This document shows positions 43,216-51,913 of a stretch of DNA of 64,000 bases, in pieces. The stretch comes from Nitrospira sp. UBA6493 (GTDB lineage Bacteria; Nitrospirota; Nitrospiria; Nitrospirales; Nitrospiraceae). The stretch covers positions 70,445-134,444 of the forward strand of contig DJMJ01000041.1 in assembly GCA_002435325.1 (NCBI GenBank), written 5' to 3'. The position numbers and the translations under genes are program-made. The notes under the pieces are model-generated. The model saw only the letters and a list, made by a program, of their open reading frames with translations, made no database searches and was not told the DNA's origin. The first letter of the stretch is position 1. The number at the start of each line of letters is the position of its first letter.

Positions 43216-44121
43216 CTATTCTTGAATCGCCCGGACCCGCTTTTGCTGATAGGCGTTGCGAACCGCGGTGTAGAGGTCCAGCGTCGCTTCTTCGACTCCT
43301 TGATACTTTTCCAGATTCAGCGAGCGCTCGTTGATAATTTCAAACACGCGCCCGCCCAACTGGATCGTTGACGAGGTCATGCGATTCTTATGCGCGATCA
43401 CCGAGGGTACCCCATCAACTTCGATGATCGGGGCCACCAGCCAGTTGATCGGGTTCAGCGCGATATCGCCGAGAAAACCGACAAAGTCGCGGACGTTGAA
43501 CGGCGGCAGCAACGGCAGCACCAGGTATGGGCCCGGGGGCACGCCATAAAAACCCAGTGTCTGCCCCGTGTCTTCCTCAGGCGTTTTCCAATCGAGGTGT
43601 TGCGCGACATCGAAAAATCCGCCGATTCCGGCCGTCGAGTTGACGAGAAAACGTCCCATCTCGATTCCGGCTCCCTTGGCCTTACCCTGAAAAATATTGT
43701 TCAAAAACCTCGGAGGGAATCGGAGGTTATAAAAGAAGTTGCTGATCCCAACCTGTGCGGCATTCGGCATGACAAAGTCATACCCCTTCGCGACCGGCTT
43801 CAACACCCAGCGATCGACCTGTCGGTTAAACTCGAATATCTTCGTATTGAACGGCTCCCAGGGATCATATTCCTCAACCGTCTCCTCCCCGCTTTTGGCG
43901 AAGGGATCGAACAGGTCATCCGGCGGCGCGGCTTGGCCAGACGTCTCTGATCCAACCGGAGCGTCATTCGCCGCCAGGAGCACCGGAGACTGCACAGCAC
44001 TTGTCCCCTTGGGTCCAAGCCCCTGCGATGTCGCTCCCGGCCCGCTGGCGCAGGCTGACAGCACCAGCATTACGACCGCAATTCCTGCTCCCCGCCCTAT
44101 TCCTCTCCGATCAATCCTCAC
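43216..44121 (-). CDS. mlaA: MlaA/VacJ outer-membrane lipoprotein
   Basis: 301 residues. GTG 44121 has AAGGAGG five bases upstream on the coding strand and leads to a lipobox LVLSAC; the longer ATG at 44142 would spoil that spacing. The mature part matches MlaA: 'YDPWEPFNTKIFEFNRQVDRWVLKPVAKGY', 'ISNFFYNLRFPPRFLNNIFQGK', 'LGFYGVPPGPYLVLPLLPP'. It extracts phospholipids from the outer leaflet and passes them to MlaC. No other mla gene is nearby. Confidence 0.9.
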   Translation of the reverse strand: MRIDRRGIGRGAGIAVVMLVLSACASGPGATSQGLGPKGTSAVQSPVLLAANDAPVGSETSGQAAPPDDLFDPFAKSGEETVEEYDPWEPFNTKIFEFNRQVDRWVLKPVAKGYDFVMPNAAQVGISNFFYNLRFPPRFLNNIFQGKAKGAGIEMGRFLVNSTAGIGGFFDVAQHLDWKTPEEDTGQTLGFYGVPPGPYLVLPLLPPFNVRDFVGFLGDIALNPINWLVAPIIEVDGVPSVIAHKNRMTSSTIQLGGRVFEIINERSLNLEKYQGVEEATLDLYTAVRNAYQQKRVRAIQE

Positions 44122-44268
44122 TCCGGCCTCCTTGAACCCCATTCAAAACCATCTCTCATCTGATAATGATCTCCGAACGGTCACGCGGCGCACTGTATCA
44201 AAAGTCACCTGCTTCGCCAACGCCAATCGTGATCTTTGTTACCCACGAACCACGCAACGTATGCAAAC

Positions 44269-45237
44269 TCACATCCGGATTGCCCTTTTGATGAAGTCAG
44301 CCCACTGACGGAAGTACGGCGCCCCTCCAATTTGATAGGTGTTGTTGTGATCGGCGCCCCGGATCACATACCACTCTTTCGGAGGTTTGGCCGCCTCAAA
44401 TACCTGGCGCCCAAGTTCGATCGGAATTATGTCGTCTCGATCGCCGTGAATGACAAGCTTAGGCAGGGAGAGCTGCGGAAGCCGGTCGATCAATCTGAAT
44501 TCAGCCCCCAGCAGCCAATGCATCGGCACGCCGCCGTAGTGGTATTTCGCCACCGATTCGATCGAGGGAAAGCAGGATTCGAGAATCAACCCGGCCGCCG
44601 GCTGCTGCGCCGCCACCTCACCTGCCACGGCCGCACCGAGTGAGCGGCCAAAAATGATGAGCCGATCAGGACGGATCCGACGCTGATGTATCAGATAGTC
44701 ATACGCCGCGACTGCATCCTGATACAGCCCCACTTCCGACGGCTGCCCTTGACTCCGCCCATAGCCCCGGTAATCAAACAAGAAGACCGACAGTCCCAAT
44801 TGATGGAGGAGCTTCAGATTCTCAAGACGATGCATGACATTCCCGGCGTTGCCATGGCACCAGAGGATGACCGGGCGATCCGCCTGCGCCTCAACATACC
44901 AGCCGAAAAGCTTCATTCCGTCGCCGGACTGAAACCAGACGTCCTCCAGCGGCAACCCGCTGAGCCTCCGCCAGTCCCGATCCTGCCAGGGCTCCGGATG
45001 ATAGACGAAGAATTGGTCGAGAATGCTGATGGAAACCTCCGAGAAAATACCCTTGCTGCTTGAGCGAGAAGGAGAGGCCTCACACCTCCGAAAGAATCTA
45101 CGCCCGATAGGTAAAGAGCGGATGGTAACATGACGCTCCTTTGCCGTACAGATCGGCCGGTCGTGAGCGGACCAAACTAGCTTGAATACCACCCCCTCAC
45201 AGCCATCAATATCTATCCGCGCGCAGCACCTGAACAC
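44269..45237 (-). CDS. Alpha/beta hydrolase (BEM46-like) with uncertain start
   Basis: Up to 322 residues. 'VILWCHGNAGNVMHR' is the oxyanion HGxxG, 'IIFGRSLGAAVAG' the nucleophile elbow (GRSLG), 'VIHGDRDDIIP' the acid, and a late His in 'GADHNN'. The family contains serine hydrolases of unknown substrate. Only the first methionine of the open frame is in frame and the N-terminal ~65 residues are atypical. A GGAGG lies just before 'ISILDQFFVYHPEPWQ', so initiation at a rare codon (ATT/ATC) or an error in the sequence is possible. Confidence 0.7.
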   Translation of the reverse strand: MFRCCARIDIDGCEGVVFKLVWSAHDRPICTAKERHVTIRSLPIGRRFFRRCEASPSRSSSKGIFSEVSISILDQFFVYHPEPWQDRDWRRLSGLPLEDVWFQSGDGMKLFGWYVEAQADRPVILWCHGNAGNVMHRLENLKLLHQLGLSVFLFDYRGYGRSQGQPSEVGLYQDAVAAYDYLIHQRRIRPDRLIIFGRSLGAAVAGEVAAQQPAAGLILESCFPSIESVAKYHYGGVPMHWLLGAEFRLIDRLPQLSLPKLVIHGDRDDIIPIELGRQVFEAAKPPKEWYVIRGADHNNTYQIGGAPYFRQWADFIKRAIRM

Positions 45238-45295
45238 CTACCAGCTCCACAATGCTCAAATGATTCCATTACATGCCACTCATGATAAAAGTTCG

Positions 45296-45324
45296 TTGCC
45301 TGCCTAACTTGTTTTGGCTATACC
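45296..45324 (+). promoter_or_regulatory. Promoter for the 45370 lipoprotein gene
   Basis: TTGCCT (45296-45301), 17 bases, TATACC (45319-45324); transcript start near 45332, about 38 bases before the ATG. Confidence 0.5.
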
Positions 45325-45369
45325 GTCATCGGTCTGGAATCCGTCTGGGCAATCATTAAGGAGGAGCCT

Positions 45370-45882
45370 ATGCAGTCACCGCTTTTATCGGGATTGCCAT
45401 TTGCTCTCTATTGCCTGCTGACCCTCTCCGGATGTTCGATCGCAATGGCACTCAATGGCCATCCGGAGCCGAATTTTGAAGCATTTGAGGTGGGATCGAC
45501 GAGGAAACAGGCAGAGATTCAGCTCGGGACACCAATCTCATCAAAAGTTCTCGATGACGGCAAGAAAGAAGATACGTACAAATACGAGATGGGGAACTCA
45601 CCCAATGGCGGCCGCGCCACCCTCTACTTCTATTACGACCTCGTAACAATCGGATTGGCTGAACCGATATTCAGTTTAATCGAGGTATTCCAGGGACATG
45701 ACGAAGAAACACAACTTGTTTATGGGGCTGACGATCGAATCGTAGAGATTAAGGGATTTGTTCCCCCGCCACCCTCCCCCGAGCTCAAGGCGGCGCAAGA
45801 AGCGCAGGGGGAATATGCGAAGGCACGACCAGCCTCAAATACAGATCAGCCGGGCAGTGCTCCAACTGTCCCATCGCAATAA
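45370..45882 (+). CDS. Small outer-membrane-type lipoprotein
   Basis: 170 residues. The signal peptide ends in a lipobox TLSGC at Cys22. The mature part has a BamE/SmpA-like core 'VGSTRKQAEIQLGTPI', with 'YKYEMGNSPNGGRATLYFYYDLVTIGLAEPIFSLIE' and a Pro/Ala-rich tail. It shares its layout with the protein at 49796-50215. AAGGAGGAG precedes the ATG. Function is unknown. Confidence 0.7.
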   Translation: MQSPLLSGLPFALYCLLTLSGCSIAMALNGHPEPNFEAFEVGSTRKQAEIQLGTPISSKVLDDGKKEDTYKYEMGNSPNGGRATLYFYYDLVTIGLAEPIFSLIEVFQGHDEETQLVYGADDRIVEIKGFVPPPPSPELKAAQEAQGEYAKARPASNTDQPGSAPTVPSQ

Positions 45883-45908
45883 GAAACTAGTCCGCCTTGT
45901 GCTGTGTG

Positions 45909-47855
45909 CTAAAAGAACGCCTGTACGCTGAAGAGGGTGTCATTGTCGTGGGCGCGATGGTTGTACTCCAGCCGGAGCGCCCAATTTCTGGAGAGTGTGT
46001 AGCGTGACCCTGCCGCCCAGCGGAAATCGTCCGATTTCTCCCCAAGGGCATACCGTAAATAGCCTCCGGTCAGCATCAGCTTCCATCGCTCCGTGAGGTC
46101 TGCAAGCATTCCGATCGAGCCGCCGCCGCCGATACGATGGCGCTCTTCGTACGCCCGACTGTAGTTCCCCTCCACATCCGCGAACGCAAACCACACTTCT
46201 CTTCCGAGCCAGTGAGATTCCACCGCCGTACCGATCCCTCCGGTCACATTCCCGTTCGCACACAGTTCGCAGCCCCGATGCCTGATGGTATTCATGCCTA
46301 CTCCTAATTTCCACGATGGAGCATGAAACAATGAATCCATAGGTGAAAGCGACACCATGTTCAGCAGGCTGAATCGCTCGACACGAGCCTGGCTCGCATG
46401 GTGGTAATGACGAAGCGCGAGATTAACGATCTCAATTTGCGCATCCGGCGTGTATCCCGGCTCGGGGTCGAGCAGGTCATGATAGGCCCCTCGAAACGTG
46501 ACCTCTTCAAATGCCCGGCTATTGCGCCAACCAGCCCCCACCGATGCCCGCCTCGTGCCATGTCCCACATCCGGCCGCTCCACAAAGGGCTTAAAAACCA
46601 TCTCTTCTGATGGAACTTTCAATTCCGCGCGAATGGACAAGATACTCTTGTTTCGATCACGCCAAGGATTATCCTTGGCCCCGGATCCTTCGCTCCGCAA
46701 CAGCAAATAATCTGACGCGGTGTCCAAGATGAGGACGCGGCGAGCCTGCGGGACGGCGGAAAACGCTTCACTCCGAGCCTCGGCTGGCGTCTCTATCAAC
46801 CGGCGTAACCAGCGATCTTCTTCGGGAGTGAACAGCTCCCGCTTACGTTTGACCAGCGTCAATCGTGACGGGCGATACACGACCGCGCCGACAAGGCCCT
46901 GCTGCTCCAACACAGCGCGCATACTGTCGGCGGGAATCGTGTAGTACGGAAACTGGTCGGCCAGCCGGAACGCCGGGTCGGCGGCATCCAATAGGGCCAG
47001 GATGTGATACGAGCAATTCTCGTCGAAGAAATAGTAGTCGAAGGTCGCGTTCCCCATTTCCCAGGCATGCATGAGCACACGGCGGACTTGTTCCGGAGTC
47101 AGATTGAGCCGGTATTCCCAGATATCCCGGTTCTCGATGTCCCGATACTCTTGAACCTTGAGATAGTATGGAATCGTTGAAAAATACCCCGGATACATCC
47201 CGAAGATGCCCTTGATCGGATATTCGACCCCTGCGTCAGGCGGTAATTCCGCAGCGAAGTTGATCGTGGATGCCAGTATGCGCGTGTGCGGGGTTTGGCC
47301 CTTTTGATCGATCCGGAGAAATGTGTGCCCAAACATGGACGACGGATTGTTCATGAACCCGGTTGGGAATATGAGACTGATTCCGTCTACATCGAAATCG
47401 ACCAACCAATTATTGAATCGCTCGCAGACGAGAGGCCGCAAGCGTTCCGGATCAAATGCGAGCCGTTCTTTCAAATAAGAATACCGCGCCACGAATGCGC
47501 ATTGGGCGGGCTGCTTCGATCGTCCGACAAGTTCGTCGGAGAAAAACTGAGTCAGTGTAGCCGCCAATTCCGCCTGTGGATTCACTTTCCCGTCTGGCGC
47601 CAGGAAAAATCCGGGAGCATCCTGCTCGCTCGTAACTCTCCCCCATAAATTCCGCCGGTAATGGAGCAAGACCTGCCATTCACGAGCCTCCGCCAAGCGC
47701 AGCCCATTCGCCCGGGTGACTAACTCGTCGAGATAGGCGCGCGAAACATCCTCGGTCGCCCAAACGGGCCCCGCAAGGCAGAGAATGATCAAGACAGTGG
47801 TCAGGAAGGGGAGCAAGGAGCAACGCAGGGGTAAAAATAAAAGGGGTCCGGCCAT
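45909..47855 (-). CDS. DUF4105 (Lnb-like) periplasmic protein
   Basis: 648 residues with a signal peptide (cleavage near GPVWA). The central domain has 'SSMFGHTFLRID' and 'FDENCSYHILALLDAADP', the His and Cys of the NlpC/P60-like DUF4105 fold. The last ~250 residues are rich in paired beta strands, ending in aromatic F, like an outer-membrane barrel. It may act on envelope lipoproteins or glycans; the target is unknown. Its start region overlaps the terminator of the upstream DUF3015 gene. Confidence 0.75.
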   Translation of the reverse strand: MAGPLLFLPLRCSLLPFLTTVLIILCLAGPVWATEDVSRAYLDELVTRANGLRLAEAREWQVLLHYRRNLWGRVTSEQDAPGFFLAPDGKVNPQAELAATLTQFFSDELVGRSKQPAQCAFVARYSYLKERLAFDPERLRPLVCERFNNWLVDFDVDGISLIFPTGFMNNPSSMFGHTFLRIDQKGQTPHTRILASTINFAAELPPDAGVEYPIKGIFGMYPGYFSTIPYYLKVQEYRDIENRDIWEYRLNLTPEQVRRVLMHAWEMGNATFDYYFFDENCSYHILALLDAADPAFRLADQFPYYTIPADSMRAVLEQQGLVGAVVYRPSRLTLVKRKRELFTPEEDRWLRRLIETPAEARSEAFSAVPQARRVLILDTASDYLLLRSEGSGAKDNPWRDRNKSILSIRAELKVPSEEMVFKPFVERPDVGHGTRRASVGAGWRNSRAFEEVTFRGAYHDLLDPEPGYTPDAQIEIVNLALRHYHHASQARVERFSLLNMVSLSPMDSLFHAPSWKLGVGMNTIRHRGCELCANGNVTGGIGTAVESHWLGREVWFAFADVEGNYSRAYEERHRIGGGGSIGMLADLTERWKLMLTGGYLRYALGEKSDDFRWAAGSRYTLSRNWALRLEYNHRAHDNDTLFSVQAFF

Positions 47856-47868
47856 CAGCCGGACCCCT
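47842..47868 (-). terminator. Terminator overlapping the start of the next gene
   Basis: On the minus strand an 11-bp perfect stem with a 5-base loop is followed by TTTATTTTTA, typical of a rho-independent terminator for the 47881 gene. The stem contains part of the ribosome binding site and the start codon (47853-47855) of the DUF4105 gene, so terminator and start compete. Confidence 0.75.
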
Positions 47869-47880
47869 CCGCTTCTTGGA

Positions 47881-48387
47881 TTACTTTACAATGGCTTGAG
47901 CCAACACCGGATGAGTCGCGATCGTTGCATTCAACGCCTTCACCATAGCCACGGGTGAAGCCTCGCCTGCTTTCACCAAGGAGGTATAGTGCTCCTGCGC
48001 GAGGGCGAAGAATTCACCCTGGTGCTGAGCCGGCACACCCATCAGCGTTGCCATCGACGCCAGATGCTCACCCTGCCCCTGAGCCATTTCCTGAGACAGG
48101 TTTTCGAAATTCAATTCCGCAAACATCGTCGCCTTATGTTCGGTCATCACCTTGCCGTCATTGGTGCAACCGGAAGTGCCAAAGCTGATTCCAAATGTCT
48201 GGCTGCCGAACGTGCCATTCGTTGTGGCCATCAAGACCTGCGGCGCAATATCCTTCTGGTTCTTATATTCGCCCCACGCCAATTTGCCAAGCCCACAGCC
48301 CGGGCCAGTGTCTGGATTGGCCGCCATGGCAAGACCTGCCTGCATGCCAAACAGCACCACCACAGACAGCAAAAGCATTTTCTTCAT
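47881..48387 (-). CDS. DUF3015-family exported protein
   Basis: 168 residues with a signal peptide (cleavage after LAMAA) and the DUF3015 features 'PDTGPGCGLGKLAW', 'QVLMATTNGTFGSQTFGISFGTSGC' and 'ENLSQEMAQGQGEHLASMATLMGV'. The family has conserved cysteines, probably a disulfide, and unknown function. GGAGGAGGG precedes ATG 48387. A decayed copy lies upstream at 48503-49017. Confidence 0.85.
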   Translation of the reverse strand: MKKMLLLSVVVLFGMQAGLAMAANPDTGPGCGLGKLAWGEYKNQKDIAPQVLMATTNGTFGSQTFGISFGTSGCTNDGKVMTEHKATMFAELNFENLSQEMAQGQGEHLASMATLMGVPAQHQGEFFALAQEHYTSLVKAGEASPVAMVKALNATIATHPVLAQAIVK

Positions 48388-48450
48388 AGACCCTCCTCCG
48401 TTTAGTAGGATTAATAAAATACCAATCCTTCCGGTCAACAACTGAACGCG

Positions 48451-48479
48451 ATTATAGCCCACTCCGTAAGAATCGTTAA
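48451..48479 (-). promoter_or_regulatory. Promoter for the DUF3015 gene
   Basis: On the minus strand TTAACG (48474-48479), 17 bases, and a consensus TATAAT (48451-48456). It gives a leader of about 57 bases before the ATG at 48387. Confidence 0.6.
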
Positions 48480-48502
48480 GAGAAAAATTCAAACCCACTC
48501 CC

Positions 48503-49017
48503 CTAGTTGGCCTGCGACATCTTTGCGAACACAGAATGTCGCAACGTACCCTTATCGAGCGCCTTGATCAACGCACCCGACGAGTTCCCAGCTCGACTCC
48601 CCAGTTCGCGATAGCACTCCTGAACGAACGCAAATAACTCCGCTTGGGGCACGCCAGGCACTCCCAATAGCACCGCCAACGCACTCAGATGTTCGCCCTG
48701 GCCATCGCCATGCCTCCCGCCAGATTGTAAAACGTAGCCGCTACACAAGCTTCCGTTTTGTGCTCGGCCCATACCTTTCCATCATTGGTGCAGCCGAACG
48801 TTCCAAAACTGATTCCGAACATCTAACTCGAAAAAGTCCCGTTCGTGGTAGCCATGAGTACCTGTGAGGCGATACCTTTTTGACATTTGAAATCGGACCA
48901 GACCAGCTTGCCCAATTCGCAACCAGAACCGGTGTCAGGATTCGAGGTAGCCCTGGCTATCCCCGCTAGCAGGCATACGCCAGCCCGTGCGGAAGCCAAG
49001 AAGAATCCTGCTCTCAT
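48503..49017 (-). pseudogene. Broken DUF3015 paralogue
   Basis: Two adjacent open frames add up to one DUF3015 protein. The first (start 49017, good GGGGGG ribosome binding site) has 'NPDTGSGCELGKLVW' and 'QVLMATTNGTFSS' then a TAG at the place where the intact copy has the Gln codon CAG. Reading on gives MFGISFGTFGCTNDGKVW, followed by a frameshift (about one missing base near 48700) into the conserved 'GQGEHLSALAVLLGVPG' end. It is a duplicated copy in decay next to the intact gene. Confidence 0.75.
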
Positions 49018-49065
49018 CAAATCCCCCCCTCTCGGTGCAATGCACCTTGCCATAGATTTGCTCAT

Positions 49066-49461
49066 TTATCGCAAGCCACTCCGTTTACACAGCTTATGAA
49101 ACAACGCCGTGCCATCATCGCAAATCAATTGAACAAGCTTGGGATCATCGAATTCTGATTGATGATGAGCTCTATGCACAGTCGTTTTCGCACAAATACC
49201 CACCCTAAAATCAAATTCCTCTTTTTGTGTCGTCGTAAACGCCACCGCCTCGGAGGCATTCGCCGCCGCCATCACAAGCTTCCCACACGTTTCTAAAACA
49301 AGGCCTTGATACTCACTGGCCCTACCGCCCCGTTCAACCCATCCATCAAGCGCAGAGAAATATTTGTCTTCAAGTTTTTCCGTAAGGGACTTGCCCGCAT
49401 AGGCCATCGAACCTTTGAAAGGAATCAGCAAGAAGATAGCCAACACAAGGTATTTATTCAT
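49066..49461 (-). CDS. Small exported protein of unknown function
   Basis: 131 residues with a signal peptide (cleavage near MAYAG). The mature ~108-residue helical domain has four cysteines and 'ASEYQGLVLETCGKLVMAAANASEAVAF'. I do not recognise the family. GGGAGG precedes ATG 49461. It ends 48 bases before the decayed DUF3015 copy and is led by its own promoter. Confidence 0.65.
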   Translation of the reverse strand: MNKYLVLAIFLLIPFKGSMAYAGKSLTEKLEDKYFSALDGWVERGGRASEYQGLVLETCGKLVMAAANASEAVAFTTTQKEEFDFRVGICAKTTVHRAHHQSEFDDPKLVQLICDDGTALFHKLCKRSGLR

Positions 49462-49490
49462 TGTGCACCGCCTCCCTGAAAGTAGTGGGG

Positions 49491-49519
49491 ATATTAGGCC
49501 TGTGCATCACTTTCTTCAA
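49491..49519 (-). promoter_or_regulatory. Promoter for the 49066 gene
   Basis: On the minus strand TTGAAG (49514-49519), 17 bases, TAATAT (49491-49496), with the gene start about 30 bases downstream. Confidence 0.5.
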
Positions 49520-49639
49520 GATAGACAGCCAGTCTAACCTTTTTGCAGTTGAGAGACATGAACCTGCGCCTTCCCGTCACTAGCCATTTTCAATCTTACC
49601 CCTTTACGAGAGCCCTCCTGTCTCACACTCAGTAGATTA

Positions 49640-49680
49640 CCCAAAAAACAAAGGGCCACGGCCAACATGACCGCGGCCCT
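49640..49680 (-). terminator. Terminator of the 49796 lipoprotein gene
   Basis: Stem AGGGCC/GGCCCT with an inner CGG/CCG, one mismatch (49652-49680), and TTTGTTTTTTGG following on the minus strand. It lies about 116 bases beyond the gene's stop codon. Confidence 0.65.
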
Positions 49681-49795
49681 CATTAACTTTCCTTAGCCCT
49701 CAGCCCAGAACTAGTCCGAACCGTTCACCCATTCAAACGCAGCCCAATTTATCCTAATGTCTCATAAGAATGCGGCACCATCCTCTTTCACAATC

Positions 49796-50215
49796 TCAAC
49801 ATTCCTGAACACCATCTTTCTTCGTCACTTTCCATATCTCGATCTTTTGAGACTGGTCATACGTTGCGAATCCATTGCAGACCGCGCTCTCCATAACGGT
49901 CAATTCCATGGGCCAGAGAATAATTTCTGCTAAGCATAGAGTAAATAAATCTGCTGCCAGATATAAAATAATTCGGGCTTTGGAAGCCCCATGCATGCCT
50001 GACTGAAATTCAAACAAGTCCTGTTTTCGGCCCTGCGGATCTGTGTCTGAAAACTTCGGTGGCCCTATGCGCTGAATAAGATCTTGCCTTGGCGTACCAA
50101 CGCCAATGCCTTGGAGATCGGCCGGCGGCGGCTGGGTTGCTGCTTTGTAGACAGAACAAGCACTCTGGGCAAGCATCAAGGAAACAAGCATTACCACGAT
50201 GACGACCGTTCTCAT
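49796..50215 (-). CDS. Small lipoprotein, paralogue of 45370
   Basis: 139 residues. A signal peptide with a lipobox AQSAC is followed by 'GIGVGTPRQDLIQRIGPPKF' and 'RARIILYLAADLFTLCLAEIILWPMEL'-like segments, which follow the order seen in the 45370 lipoprotein (short 'VGT/STR' motif, Gly-rich strand, then a 'DL-T-GLAE' stretch). ATG 50215 has GGGAGAGG upstream on the coding strand. It is probably an envelope lipoprotein of unknown role. Confidence 0.65.
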   Translation of the reverse strand: MRTVVIVVMLVSLMLAQSACSVYKAATQPPPADLQGIGVGTPRQDLIQRIGPPKFSDTDPQGRKQDLFEFQSGMHGASKARIILYLAADLFTLCLAEIILWPMELTVMESAVCNGFATYDQSQKIEIWKVTKKDGVQEC

Positions 50216-50681
50216 AGACGCCTCTCCCTTGAAGATAGACCGAATGCGCTGATCGAGAAAGACTAACCCATCGCTAAGGATTCCCAATCCAAAATATGGT
50301 CACGTAATATATCAAAATACCGCGAAAGGGACAACACTAAATCCAAACAGACTGAGTCAGTAGATCCAATACTGGCACATAAATGGTTCCAATATTGAAT
50401 CGAATAAGCCCACACTTTGGGGAAACTCAAACCATCTTGGCCACCCCGACCGTGATTGAGAAACTGTCCTTGCCATGCCCAGTTTAGCTAGTAGATATGG
50501 CCGATAACGCACACATCCGGCTTCACTTTCTCACCCATTCGCACGCCTCTACCGTGAGAGGTCCCCACTCAAACAGCATGCGCCTGTGACAATAGTCACT
50601 CCGGCAAAGTGACCAAGAGAACCGGATCGAACAAACCATGGGTATCGGCAATCATGCCGATACGAGTGCAGCCCTGTAGCT
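50216..50681. other. Intergenic region without a supported gene
   Basis: 466 bases between a lipoprotein gene and the M48 protease gene, locally AT-rich near 50290-50360. An open frame at 50549-50737 looks like noise and overlaps the protease stop. I see no RNA gene or clear terminator. Confidence 0.4.
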
Positions 50682-51824
50682 TCACGGTGCCGCGACCGGC
50701 TGAACGCCGAGCGCGTCCTGCACAGTCTTCCATTCAAAGGTGAACGGCTCGGAAGAATGCTTCGGGAGCGCGGCCAGCTCGGCCTTCAGGCGCTCGGCTC
50801 GGGCGCTGCTCACCGGATGGGTCGAGAGCCACTCCAAGCGCCCTTCGTCTTTTTCCGACAGCTTCTGGAAGAAGGTAATCATGCCGGACGGATCGATCTT
50901 GGCGCGATAGACCAGCTGTAACCCGGTGAGGTCGGCTTCCGTTTCCTGCGCACGATCGAATTTGAGCGTCAGCAGCTCCACACCGACTTGCCGCATCAGC
51001 CCGATCAGCCCCTGCTGATCCCCAACGATGATCGCCACTACCGCCATGACTCCCATGCTCTTGACGATCCGTTCGAGCCCATGCCGTTGCAGCACATGGT
51101 TCAGCTCATGCCCCAAGACGCCCGCAACTTCTTCTCCACTGTCGGCCTTTTTCATCAATCCGGTAAAGACGACCACATAGCCCCCTGGCAGGGCAAAGGC
51201 ATTCACAACATCGCTCTTCACGACAGTGACCTGAAACTTGTACGGGCTGTTGGGAATCTGGTCCGCCAATCGCTGTGTCATCTCTTCCACCGCATTGACG
51301 GCAGGGCCCTCTTTCATGACTTCTTGATGGCTAAGGAAGTCCCGGTAGGCCGCTTCGCCAAGCTTTTGCTCCCATTCCACCGGAATCCGGCTGACCGCCA
51401 TTTCGACCAGCAGATCGGATCCGAACCAAAGCCCCAATGCGACTGCCACAATCGACCCGCCGACAGCTCCCCACATGACACGATGCCGGTGGCGCACCTG
51501 GCGCACCCGCTCGGCCGCTTGCTCGAACGGCTGACTTAAATGATCCGGCGCCGCCTCGCGAAAGGCTCGGATGAGATCCGGATTCTTGAGATACAGGGTG
51601 CGCGCCCGCTGAGCCTCGCCCCACTTCAGCACGAGATGATCGTGATCCAGCCCGCCTGCCGTCACCGCAAAGACCGCAAACGGCACCATCTCCTGCGCAC
51701 GGTCGCCGCTTCCTGACTCGAAGGTGATGGTCAGCCCATGCCTCTCGATTTGCACCACGCAGGGCGCGCCACTGGCCGGAAACTCTTCACCAAAACACAA
51801 AGCGTTGGGAGAAAATTGGGTCAT
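50682..51824 (-). CDS. M48-family zinc metalloprotease
   Basis: 380 residues. An N-terminal cytosolic-type domain (~1-105) precedes a membrane helix (~115-135) and a periplasmic M48 domain: zinc motif HELNH in 'GVLGHELNHVLQRHG', a third ligand in 'RAQETEADLTGLQLVYRAK' and a 'WLSTHPVSSARAERLK' end. It probably degrades or cleaves envelope proteins, like BepA/HtpX relatives. No ribosome binding site is obvious at ATG 51824. Confidence 0.85.
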   Translation of the reverse strand: MTQFSPNALCFGEEFPASGAPCVVQIERHGLTITFESGSGDRAQEMVPFAVFAVTAGGLDHDHLVLKWGEAQRARTLYLKNPDLIRAFREAAPDHLSQPFEQAAERVRQVRHRHRVMWGAVGGSIVAVALGLWFGSDLLVEMAVSRIPVEWEQKLGEAAYRDFLSHQEVMKEGPAVNAVEEMTQRLADQIPNSPYKFQVTVVKSDVVNAFALPGGYVVVFTGLMKKADSGEEVAGVLGHELNHVLQRHGLERIVKSMGVMAVVAIIVGDQQGLIGLMRQVGVELLTLKFDRAQETEADLTGLQLVYRAKIDPSGMITFFQKLSEKDEGRLEWLSTHPVSSARAERLKAELAALPKHSSEPFTFEWKTVQDALGVQPVAAP

Positions 51825-51913
51825 CGTGTGATTGATTGAGGAATTGAAGGTGGCGCTTTTCTGCGAATACTCAAAGCCGCCGGGAACAAGACCGCAGACA
51901 TTTTCAGCATCCG

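Larger units (their letters stand above)
49462..49795. other. Intergenic region with terminator
   Basis: 334 bases between two minus-strand genes. It holds the promoter at 49491-49519 and a hairpin at 49652-49680 that has a T-rich run on the minus strand. No further coding region is visible. Confidence 0.5.
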
